Below are positions 8,824 to 16,055 of a stretch of 64,000 bases of DNA, piece after piece (position 1 is the stretch's first letter; every line of letters starts with the position of its first letter). A program made the position numbers and the translations under genes. The DNA is taken from contig NZ_BLPG01000001.1 in NCBI RefSeq assembly GCF_011764445.1, positions 1 through 64,000 of the forward strand, given 5' to 3'. Under the pieces are notes generated by a model that had not been told where the DNA came from, made no database searches, and saw only the letters and a program-made list of their open reading frames with translations. This DNA is from Phytohabitans rumicis (GTDB lineage: Bacteria; Actinomycetota; Actinomycetes; Mycobacteriales; Micromonosporaceae).

Positions 8824-9189
8824 GTGGGGTGGCTCCTTGGGACCGTTTGGACCGTTGTCGCGGCCGGGCCCCGGTCCAAGTAGGCCCGGCCGCACCGCAG
8901 CAGCATGGCCACGAAGGGTGATGATCGGCAGTGGCTGTTCGGGCGGTGGCGGCGTCTTTTCGAGCCGACTCGACCACCCTCCTTGGGGTCGTGTTCCGGA
9001 TGCCGGGGTCCGATGTGGACCCCATGTCCGAAGATGCCCGGCCCGGCCGCCCATGACATACGCGGCCGGGTGCCGGGACGCCCGCCCCGCCGGGCGGGAT
9101 GAACGCGGCGTGGCCGGGAGCGGTAGCGGCAGGGACGTGCACAACCCCTTAGGGTTCGAGAGCTGTGTGGTCACTCAGGGAAGCCGCCG
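8824..9189. other. No supported gene
   Basis: High-GC sequence between the short signal-peptide frame and a relaxase remnant. No frame has a family signature or a convincing ribosome-binding site. It is probably decayed sequence of the same composite region. Confidence 0.3.
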
Positions 9190-9345
9190 GCCCAGCCGGC
9201 ATGGCAATGCTCGATTCGCACCACCCACCGACCGCATTCTGACCGATGGGCAGGGGGGCGCAAGTCGCGGGCGAGGTGATGGCCGCCGTGGGGGTTGGCG
9301 CCGCACGGCGACGTGTGGGCGGTGCGGTGGCTCGCGGGTGCGACG
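9190..9345 (+). pseudogene. Degenerate relaxase fragment
   Basis: The nucleotide sequence parallels part of the intact relaxase gene near 16295-16430: both have gctcgat-cgca-ccacccaccgaccgc-t-ctgac-ga, then ggcgaggtgatggcc-ccgt and ccgcacggcgac. Frames are broken by several indels; only short pieces such as PPTDRILTDGQ are readable. It is evidence for a second, decayed mobilization module in the left half of the element. Confidence 0.6.
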
Positions 9346-9543
9346 TACCTAGAAGCGTGAGCATGCCGTGTGCGCGCGGGACCGGACGTGCGGGATAGGC
9401 TGCTTCGAGTGACAGCGGCAAGGCTGTGACTTCTTGGTACTACGCAGCGCAGCGCCGCGCCGAGCAGCGGTGCCGTGACAGGGCGACACGGGAGCGGGTG
9501 AACTTTGCCGCTCTACGCACGAGGCCTTGGAGAGATGTAGAGC

Positions 9544-10248
9544 GTGAAGCTGTACATGGACGAGTCCGGGAACGGGCAGCAGTCGCAGCCGCTGATCGTG
9601 GGTGCGGTAGAAACAGGTGAGGACTCGGAGGAGATAGAGCGACGCATCCAGGACCTGCATCGCCGCGTGTCAGCTCGGCGGAGCCTTAGTGGGCTTCGCA
9701 GTTTCGACGCCTTCCGCAAACACGGGTTCCACGCTTCAACCGATCCGCCCGAGGTTTCTAACCTGTTTCTGGAGCTTATGCAGGACCTGTCGTTCAAGGC
9801 GTATGTCCTGGTTACCGATGGGACTAGCGTTCTGGCTGGTAGTACCGAAATCGACAGGCTTAAGTTTATGTATACGAGCCTCCTTGGCGATCTACTGATT
9901 CGACATCGAGCAGAGCCAGAATTGCTCTGTTACATAGAGCAGAACGACGGCATGAAGCAGCTAGTCCGCAACCTTCCTGATAGTGCAACCCGTCGAGCAC
10001 ACGAAAAGCTAGGGCGTCCCACATCCCTGCCTAGACTCAACGTTGTGATGGTTCCTAAAACGGAGGCAATGTCGATGGCGATCATCGACTACGTCATGAT
10101 AGCTGTTAGTAGGTGGATCCGGTCGAACTATACTACAAAGCCTGAAGATTGGAGCTATCGGGCCTTCCGGATAGTCGAGCCATTCATCTCGATCCTGTAT
10201 TCGTTGGAGCGCGGCCTCATTTCCAGTCGGAAGATGCCACTCCACTAG
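9544..10248 (+). CDS. DUF3800 family protein, candidate retron partner
   Basis: 234-residue protein of the DUF3800 family, thought to have an RNase H-like fold. It begins LYMDESGNG, the family hallmark with putative metal-binding Asp/Glu, and has a late DYVMIAVSRW motif near residue 182 with the second conserved Asp. A GTG start with GGAGAG upstream is used. It lies 129 nt before a retron-type reverse transcriptase on the same strand, and the spacer holds a 13-bp inverted repeat. DUF3800 proteins accompany a subset of retron RTs, in my recollection, so it may be the effector nuclease. GC content is clearly lower than in flanking genes, suggesting separate acquisition. Confidence 0.8.
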   Translation: MKLYMDESGNGQQSQPLIVGAVETGEDSEEIERRIQDLHRRVSARRSLSGLRSFDAFRKHGFHASTDPPEVSNLFLELMQDLSFKAYVLVTDGTSVLAGSTEIDRLKFMYTSLLGDLLIRHRAEPELLCYIEQNDGMKQLVRNLPDSATRRAHEKLGRPTSLPRLNVVMVPKTEAMSMAIIDYVMIAVSRWIRSNYTTKPEDWSYRAFRIVEPFISILYSLERGLISSRKMPLH

Positions 10249-10269
10249 CGTATGGTATCCTACTTCGTT

Positions 10270-10349
10270 GAGTAGGGTCGCGGTCAACTTGGTGCGCGAG
10301 TTCGCGTGCGCTGCAGAATAGTCCTTGCATAGGGAGCGCGACCCTACTC
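10270..10349 (+). ncRNA. Candidate retron msr-msd RNA (13-bp inverted repeat ends)
   Basis: gagtagggtcgcg at 10270-10282 is perfectly complementary to cgcgaccctactc at 10337-10349. The 54-nt interior has a further CGCG/CGCG hairpin near 10295-10306. The arrangement, directly upstream of an RT with retron motifs, resembles the a1/a2 repeats that close retron RNAs. A competing small hairpin (cctact/agtagg, 10259-10276) overlaps the left arm. The interior is short for a retron and I could not identify a branching-guanosine AGC, so an operator or mRNA switch is an alternative. Confidence 0.5.
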
Positions 10350-10377
10350 TCAGGTTATCTCTAAGGCGGGGCGGCGG

Positions 10378-11346
10378 ATGTCTTTCTCGGTCGAGGATCT
10401 CGGGCAGCATTCAGGTGTATCGGTTCGTATTTTGGAGTCGCTTTCTGAGGACCTTCCCGCGGGTGCTGGAAAGCTATTCAGGGCTCAGTCGTTTCGCAAG
10501 AAGCGTGGCGGGCTGCGCGAAATAATCAAGCCGAACCCTTGGCTTGATCTGATTACGAAGAACCTCCGTCGAAGTTTCTTAGCAGTGCTGCCATACCGCC
10601 CACCCGACCACGTCCATGGATTCGTTAACGGACGCTCGACAGTCACCAATGCGTCTGCACATCTTGGTAGGGCCTGTGTCTTGCGCGTCGACCTCGAAGA
10701 TTTCTTCCCTTCGATTGGCTCAGCACAGCTCAAAGCTGCCCTACAAGAGCAGGGATACGACGACAAGGCAGCGAGCCTAGCCGTTAGTATCGTTACCATA
10801 GGCGGCAAGCTGCCAATCGGACTCAGCACCTCACCTTTCTTGTCGAATCTTGCTTTCCAACATACGGATCACATTCTCGCGGAATATGCAGAAGCTGCGG
10901 GATTGTCATTCACCCGCTACGTGGACGATCTTGTATTCTCCGGCGAGGTATCCGATCAACATCTCGCGGCGATCGAGCGCATCCTCAACGACTCGGGTTG
11001 GTCCATAAACCAGCATAAGACTGCATTCATGCGCCGTGGCGGTCCTCAATACGTGACCGGCCTGTACGTAGGCGCCACGGATCACCCACGCATCCCACGC
11101 AAGACAAAGCGTCACATGCGATGGGTATTGCACATCATTACGAAATTTGGCTACGACGAATACATGGCAGAGTTCGGCGGCGAGAACGCCGATATGCTGC
11201 CCCAGCGCTTACTGGGCTGGGCTTGCTATATCGCCGCGGCTGAGCCGGACGTGGGCTACCCACTGTTGCGAGCCTTAAACGAACAACTCCCGCCCGCGTA
11301 TGTTCCGCCTAACGGCTGGCTCATCGGGATTGAGGACTTGGATTAG
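10378..11346 (+). CDS. Retron-type reverse transcriptase
   Basis: 322-residue RNA-directed DNA polymerase. The retron signature NAxxH appears as NASAH (residues 91-95), followed by VDLEDFFPSI with the first catalytic Asp, PIGLSTSPFLSNLAF, the YVDD active site at 181-184, and the retron VTG motif (QYVTGLYVG, about 226). Length is normal for a stand-alone retron RT, with no fused nuclease or protease domain. The ATG follows a GC-rich GGCGGGGCGGCGG leader. With the DUF3800 gene and the intervening inverted repeat it forms a probable three-part antiphage retron. Composition is AT-richer than in the rest of the element. A group II intron RT is unlikely because maturase and endonuclease domains are absent. 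Confidence 0.88.
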   Translation: MSFSVEDLGQHSGVSVRILESLSEDLPAGAGKLFRAQSFRKKRGGLREIIKPNPWLDLITKNLRRSFLAVLPYRPPDHVHGFVNGRSTVTNASAHLGRACVLRVDLEDFFPSIGSAQLKAALQEQGYDDKAASLAVSIVTIGGKLPIGLSTSPFLSNLAFQHTDHILAEYAEAAGLSFTRYVDDLVFSGEVSDQHLAAIERILNDSGWSINQHKTAFMRRGGPQYVTGLYVGATDHPRIPRKTKRHMRWVLHIITKFGYDEYMAEFGGENADMLPQRLLGWACYIAAAEPDVGYPLLRALNEQLPPAYVPPNGWLIGIEDLD

Positions 11347-11726
11347 TTAGCGCCTACTCCTTTCGCTAGCCTCGATCGAGTTCCTCGCCCGCCGTGGCGT
11401 TGGCTCGGCCGGGCAGTCGGCGACCTACCGCGCCGCGCGTGGCGGCGAGGACCACGGGTTCCTGGCCGGCATCGCGGGCGGCCCGATCAAGCGCCGCGAC
11501 CAAGCTGAAGACGCCGAAGGTTCGGCCGGCGACGCTGAACGACGAGCAGGTGCAATCGGTGCCGGACACGTACATCCGGCTGCTGAAATCGCGTTGATTC
11601 TCGCCCCACTGCCTGACTCTCGCGGTGGCCACATCTCCGGGGCAGATTATCTATCAGCCGGGCGACCTCGACTAAACGATCTCGGGCATCGCAGGACGAG
11701 TCGACCGCCATCACAAAAAGGGCTAG
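11347..11726. other. No supported gene after the reverse transcriptase
   Basis: This stretch separates the RT from a convergent membrane-protein gene. Plus-strand frames with high-GC codon bias are readable (one ends SVPDTYIRLLKSR) but have no recognisable family or proper start. It may be a decayed gene of the older element. Confidence 0.3.
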
Positions 11727-12344
11727 CTAAAGATTTGTTGTCGCCCCTTGATATAGTTTCGAGCCGGTGTAGTAGTCGAACGCGATGCTCACGATCCAAA
11801 CTAAGATACCAACCGTAGCGGAGTGCACGGCACCGATGGATGTCCGCTCGTAGAGAGTTCGACCTGCGATGTAGCCTGTGAGAGCGGGAAGGGTCGCGAA
11901 AAGAAGCCACCAGAGAAGTCTGGCCAATACGTACGACACCGTTCCATTGTCGAAAAAGCCTACCAGAAGGGCAGACATCGGAACGATAACAAACACACCG
12001 GCTAGGCATGTCAACACGGGGGTTCCCGGATCAACCGCTTCAGGTTTAGCGTTTACCGTCGCATCTTTGGGGGAAGGGGATACGGGCGACCATTGATCGG
12101 ATTCGTCCTTCCTTCGAACCCGATCACTTCGGCGTACAGGTGCTGGTGCGAATGTCGGCATAGAGGTCGGGTCGTCATGACCCTCAGTTCGGGACTCGTA
12201 CGCACGGGCGATGACAGCGGCAGCGGCGGCCAAAATGCCCGCACCAAAAGCGGCGTAGATAGGCTCAGTAATGAGCGAACCACAGCATTGCCCTATTGCG
12301 GTTACTGTAGCAATTACGGTAAGGTCTTTGCGTTTGCGATCCAA
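11727..12344 (-). CDS. Multi-pass membrane protein, unknown
   Basis: 205-residue integral membrane protein. A hydrophobic pair of segments covers residues 8-45, a polar cytosolic or external loop runs about 48-105, and three further membrane segments follow (PVLTCLAGVFVIVPMSALLV, LLWWLLFATLPALTGYIAG, TVGILVWIVSIAF). The ATG has GAGAGAGGG upstream. It is preceded 15 nt upstream by a tiny membrane-peptide gene on the same strand. AT-richer composition links it to the retron-like island. I do not recognise the family; a membrane effector role next to the RT is possible but unsupported. Confidence 0.65.
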   Translation of the reverse strand: MDRKRKDLTVIATVTAIGQCCGSLITEPIYAAFGAGILAAAAAVIARAYESRTEGHDDPTSMPTFAPAPVRRSDRVRRKDESDQWSPVSPSPKDATVNAKPEAVDPGTPVLTCLAGVFVIVPMSALLVGFFDNGTVSYVLARLLWWLLFATLPALTGYIAGRTLYERTSIGAVHSATVGILVWIVSIAFDYYTGSKLYQGATTNL

Positions 12345-12359
12345 ATCGTGGCCCTCTCT

Positions 12360-12470
12360 CTACCCCGCTACGAACCCCGCGACGATTACGAGTGCAGAGA
12401 AGGCGCCAACGCTATAGATGACCTTGACGAAAGGCCCACGGTTTAAGCCCGAGGATTGCGTGTCTGACAT
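12360..12470 (-). CDS. 36-residue single-span membrane peptide
   Basis: A short frame with AGAGGAA just before the ATG. The polar start MSDTQSSGLNRG is followed by one hydrophobic span (VIYSVGAFSALVIVAGFVAG). It sits immediately upstream of, and probably in one transcript with, the 205-residue membrane protein. Tiny single-span peptides next to larger membrane proteins can be subunits, toxins or regulators; nothing in the sequence decides which. Confidence 0.5.
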   Translation of the reverse strand: MSDTQSSGLNRGPFVKVIYSVGAFSALVIVAGFVAG

Positions 12471-13198
12471 GAATTCCTCTCGCGCTCCGGAATTATTGAC
12501 TATGAACCGGTCCGACATGTCCCCCAAAATGCGAACCGGAGGCCGACGCAACCTCAGATGCGCTCGACGTGCGTTTGCGCCCCTGAAGGCTACGCGTCGC
12601 CGACGCGGGCAGGCTGCGCGCAGCACTGGCAGATCAAGGACACTCCGGAGGCACCGAAAAGGCGTCGTCATGTCCGCCAACCCTGCCACCCGAGGCGTTG
12701 GGCCGAGCGCACTAACTTTCGGCAGCAGCGGACGGCAGGTGATCTCCGCTTGCGTAGCCACCGTTACGCATGGTTACCGAGGTGGTCGTGGTTGATCCTC
12801 AACTCCGCTTCGGCGAACAAGGGTGCCCGGCTGGCAGAACCGCGTGCTTCGGTCTGTTCGTCAAGCTGCATGGAACTATGCACTCCGGCCCCCGACACCG
12901 CTCGTGCCCGTTCAGTCGTTCGGCTGCGAGGCCACCGTCACGGCCCGGTCGGGCTTGTCGTCGGTCACGGAGATTCGGTTCTGGCACGGCAAACGTGGGC
13001 GCGGTGCGGAGGGCAGTCGGGAAGAAGACGAGCAGCCGTCTATGATGGAGCTTCAGCGACGGCTGGCCGCGCGAAGCCGTTGAGCAGCAATGCTTTACGA
13101 GGACGGTCCCGACCGGGATCATGGCGCGGCGCAAGATCATCAGCCGGTCAGTCTGGTGCCACATCACCTGCGCTAGGCGCGCGTCGAACGGGTCGAGT
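12471..13198. other. No supported gene
   Basis: A 0.7-kb stretch with no convincing reading frame. Several long frames exist on both strands but none has a ribosome-binding site or family motif. It lies between the membrane-protein pair and the junction with the second element unit, and is probably decayed sequence. Confidence 0.3.
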
Positions 13199-13307
13199 AC
13201 CGGCCCGACGCGGTCTATATATATGCCAAGGTCGATACTGATAAGGCGTCCTGCCCAGCGTGCCAGGCGGTCTCGAGGTCTGTGCGTGAGCGGTACCGGC
13301 GTCTATT
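13199..13307 (+). pseudogene. N-terminal fragment of an ISL3-family transposase
   Basis: The frame reads VYIYAKVDTDKASCPACQAV followed by SRSVRERYRRLL, matching the N-terminal zinc-binding region of ISL3 transposases (CPxC, then RYRR). It ends abruptly at the point where serine-recombinase sequence begins, so it marks a junction. With 8281-8665 it may be the other end of one broken insertion sequence. Confidence 0.5.
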
Positions 13308-13370
13308 AAGCACCCGCTGGGCGGGCCACCAGCGATGGCTATCGCCGAAGTGTTGGCAGCCGCCGCATAG
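13308..13370 (+). pseudogene. 3' end of a second serine-recombinase gene
   Basis: Encodes KHPLGGPPAMAIAEVLAAAA and a stop, against KHPLGGPPASAIADALAAAA plus stop at the end of the intact recombinase. Nucleotide identity is high across the whole 63 bp. It is placed exactly as in the intact copy, immediately upstream of the duplicated terminator and gene. It is therefore the last remnant of a second integrase gene. Confidence 0.75.
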
Positions 13371-13384
13371 CCGGTCTCGACGCC

Positions 13385-13417
13385 ACGGAGCGCCCCCGTC
13401 GTCGGGGAGCGCCCCGT
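13385..13417. terminator. Terminator hairpin (copy 2)
   Basis: ACGGAGCGCCCCCG and CGGGGAGCGCCCCGT form a long stem with two imperfect positions. It corresponds to the hairpin at 5454-5487. Confidence 0.6.
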
Positions 13418-13437
13418 TTGCATGGGTGGCCACGGGT

Positions 13438-13950
13438 TCAGGCCGCCCGCCGCCGTGCCGGGGTGCGCCGTGCCGGGGTGCGACGTGCCGGGGTGCGACG
13501 TGCCGGGGTGCGACGTGCCGGGGTGCGGCACGGCGGGTTGAGCAACGCGGCGATCGTTTCGCGTTGCTGCTCGGTCAGCGGTGGCCACCGTTCGACGTTC
13601 GCGGTCACGTGCGCCATCAACGCTTCGTCGCGCAGGACTGCCCGCAGCGCCGCCAGCTCCGCATCGTCGGAGTCCCGCGGCGCGGCCATCGCGGCGAGCC
13701 GGGCACGCATGAGCGCCCGATCCGCGTCCGATACCCCCGCCGGGGTGTCGTCGCTGGCCGTGGTGTTCGTGGGAGGGGTAGAGGGGTGGGCCATCGGTAA
13801 CGTCCCCCGTGCGTTGGGATGGCCGGTGTCGAGCTTGGTGGTGTGGTCGGGGGTGGGGCCGGTGCCGGGCGGGTTTGCCGCGCCGGTCGCCGGCCCGTCG
13901 CCTACAGACGGGCGACGGCGCTGGGGTTTCGGGGTCTGGCTTGTGGCCAT
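13438..13950 (-). CDS. Hypothetical element protein with Pro/Arg repeat tail (copy 2)
   Basis: 170-residue paralogue of the 155-residue protein encoded at 5507-5974, essentially identical over the first 140 residues. The difference is in the C-terminus: five units of RTPAR instead of two, from an expanded 15-bp tandem repeat (gtgccggggtgcgac) at about 13453-13530. The start is the same ATG with GGAGGAAC upstream. Preservation of both reading frames suggests either recent duplication, gene conversion or selection. Function unknown. Confidence 0.75.
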   Translation of the reverse strand: MATSQTPKPQRRRPSVGDGPATGAANPPGTGPTPDHTTKLDTGHPNARGTLPMAHPSTPPTNTTASDDTPAGVSDADRALMRARLAAMAAPRDSDDAELAALRAVLRDEALMAHVTANVERWPPLTEQQRETIAALLNPPCRTPARRTPARRTPARRTPARRTPARRRAA

Positions 13951-14205
13951 GTTCCTCCACGGTGGACGGATGCGGTTCTCGCTGCGGTCGCGTGCATACG
14001 CGTTCGCCTCCTTCTGGGCTTCACACTTGCGAGTGAGGGTTGACGGCAGCGTTACTGCCGCAGTTACCGGCGGGTGCCGGTAACGGATGCGCCGACCGGT
14101 AGCGGCACCAGCCGGCAGGGGCCGGAACGTAGGGGCCGAAACGGTTGGCACGCTGATGCCGGCCCGTCCGGACCGCGCAAGCGGCCGGAACGGGCTCGGA
14201 GCCGG

Positions 14206-14420
14206 AAGCGGTCCAGCGACCGCTACGGGTTAGCGGACTGGTTGACGGACTGGTTAGCGCCGCAGGTCACCGGCGCTACGGGGTTATCGGCAGGGCTAGG
14301 GGTAGCGCCACCGTGGTAACGGCTCCGGCCCGCCGTTGCCAGGCGCTACCAGCCGCTGCCACGGCCCCGCCGTGACGCTTCCCGCTCCCCGCGTGCGAGC
14401 GGAAACGGAACCAGGAAGCG
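14206..14420. repeat. GC-rich intergenic repeat, copy B
   Basis: Closest relative of 6220-6440, with an insertion of gacggactggtt near 14245 that partly duplicates the neighbouring ggactggtt. It belongs to the tail of the long duplicated segment. Confidence 0.6.
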
Positions 14421-14443
14421 GAAGCAAGGGTTCACCGTGAACG

Positions 14444-15144
14444 GCCGGGCCGGTGCGCTGTGCGCGGTGAGCGCCCCGCAGCGTGGTGAGCGTCAGGCGC
14501 TCAACCGTGTGAGCGGGGTTGAGCGCGTCATCGGTCACCGCGCCGGCCGACGCTCACGAGCTCGGCGGGCCGATGCCGGAGCGGGTTTGACACTGACGAG
14601 TGACCAGCCCGTCCGGAACGCGCAAGCGTCCCGCCATGTGCCGGAGCTGAGGAGCGGTCAAGCGACCGCTACGGGGTTAGCGGAGGTGTATGCGCCGCAG
14701 GTCACGGGCGCTACGGCATCCGGGAGCGCTAGAGGCAACGCCCCCGTGGTACGGCACCTGGTCCAGGCGCTACCAGGCTGCGTCACCACCCCGCTACCAC
14801 GCCCGCCGTAGCGCTTCCGCCTCCGGTTGCTTCCGCTTCCACCCGGCTGTGCCGGGGCGGAAGGAAGCGGAACCAGGAAGCGGAAGCCCCGGTCCCGTTG
14901 CGTCGTTTCCGGCCGCCGGTGCGCGCGGCATCCACCCGACGGCCGCGCCGCAGACGAATTCCGGACACCCGTGATGCTTCCGATCACGGTTGGCAGCAGC
15001 GAGGATACGTGCGTCGACAGCGTCGGTCATGGGCAGCGCGCCTTGCGGACAGGCGCCGCACCGCCCGACCAAAGACGCGCCGGATGATCGAACCGGTGAC
15101 CAGCCGTGCCGGCACACGCCTTGAAGCATCGGAGGTGGTAGACG
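14444..15144. other. Non-coding region with third repeat copy (14650-14905)
   Basis: No supported gene. The stretch agcggtcaagcgaccgctac and later gcgccgcaggtcacgggcgctacgg, gaagcggaaccaggaagcgg is a diverged third copy of the repeat at 6220 and 14206. The region precedes the mobilization genes, so it may contain replication or transfer sites. Confidence 0.45.
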
Positions 15145-15330
15145 ATGGACGAGCGGTGGCCGTGGATGGACTGCCCCACGTACGACTACTGCGGTCGGCT
15201 CCCGGCACGGCCGGTGGGCGTGGCCACCGTGCCGGTCCCCGGCCTGCGGCTTCCCGCCGGCACTCGACCGCCGAACGCGCGCACTCCGGCGAGCGTGTAC
15301 CGGCGCCAGCCCCGACCGCCGCTGGCGTGA
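15145..15330 (+). CDS. Small hypothetical protein
   Basis: A 61-codon frame whose ATG is preceded by GGAGGTGGTAGACG, an unusually good Shine-Dalgarno. The product starts MDERWPWMDCPTYDYC, then becomes rich in Pro and Arg. It has no membrane span or signal peptide and no recognised family. The strong ribosome-binding site is the main support. Confidence 0.4.
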   Translation: MDERWPWMDCPTYDYCGRLPARPVGVATVPVPGLRLPAGTRPPNARTPASVYRRQPRPPLA

Positions 15331-15504
15331 ACCCCACCCTTGAGCGACCACGGCACAACCCGTAGCAGCCCGCGTGTAACGCCTACCGGCTCCTGGCGCG
15401 TTTGTTGCTCACCCTGCACGCGGCCAACAAGGCCCGCCAACCCGTAGCGCCTACGCGTTCCATGATCAACCGTGAGCAAGCTGGTGGCCTTCGGCACACG
15501 AACA

Positions 15505-15561
15505 GCGGTGACCGGGCGCGGTCACAGCGGTGGCAACGGTGCGCGGAAGCGTTACGGTAAC
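15505..15561. other. Candidate oriT region
   Basis: Just upstream of mobC lie two compact inverted repeats: GTGACCG-ggcg-CGGTCAC at 15508-15525 and GTTAC-g-GTAAC at 15551-15561. Relaxases of the MobA/VirD2 type usually nick next to such a repeat beside their own operon. The nick site itself cannot be identified by eye. Confidence 0.4.
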
Positions 15562-15596
15562 CATGCCGTCAACGGGTGCCGTTCACCGTTCGGGGC

Positions 15597-16055
15597 ATGG
15601 CAGACACGTCAAGCACCCCGAGCACGCCGAACCCTGTCCCGTCCGCGCGCCGGTACCGGTCGCGTGTCCAGACCGCCCGGGATCATCGGCTCACTCCACG
15701 GTTCACCGAGGAGGAGCTGGCCGCGATCCGGTCCGCCGCCGAGACGTCCGGGTTGACGTTGACCGGCTTCTGCGCCCTCGCGGCGCTCGCCGTCGCGCGC
15801 CGGCAGCCCGGCCAGCCCCGCATGTCCGGCGACGCGGCGGGCGTGGGTGTGGAGGAGTTGGCGGAGATGCAGCGGGAGCTGTTCGCCGCCCGGACCGCGG
15901 TCAACCGCACCGGCACCAACCTCAACCAGGCCGTTGCGCGGCTCAACTCGACCGGCGAGGCGCCGGTGTGGCTTGAGCACGCGGTCGACCGGGTGACGAC
16001 GGCCGTGCAGAAGGTGGACGCGCTCGCCTCGCACATCCACGACCGGTTGGCGTGA
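15597..16055 (+). CDS. mobC: MobC-type relaxosome accessory protein
   Basis: 152-residue DNA-binding accessory protein that helps the relaxase open oriT. The N-terminus is polar; residues 35-65 (RFTEEELAAIRSAAETSGLT and following) resemble the ribbon-helix-helix-like region of MobC. The C-terminal half has the family motif AVNRTGTNLNQAVARLN. The GTGA overlap with the next gene indicates translational coupling to the relaxase. The ATG is chosen because MADTSS is a natural start; a GTG seven codons upstream is possible. Confidence 0.85.
   Translation: MADTSSTPSTPNPVPSARRYRSRVQTARDHRLTPRFTEEELAAIRSAAETSGLTLTGFCALAALAVARRQPGQPRMSGDAAGVGVEELAEMQRELFAARTAVNRTGTNLNQAVARLNSTGEAPVWLEHAVDRVTTAVQKVDALASHIHDRLA

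Larger units (their letters stand above)
13365..14443. repeat. Long duplicated segment, copy 2
   Basis: Direct-repeat partner of 5435-6455. It holds the same hairpin, the same minus-strand gene and the same GC-rich tail. It differs by 45 extra bases in a 15-bp tandem repeat near the gene's 3' end and by scattered changes in the hairpin and tail. Confidence 0.85.

Noticed and set aside
13453-13530. Possible CRISPR array
   Set aside because: The 15-bp units are contiguous without spacers and code for an in-frame peptide repeat. No cas genes are present.
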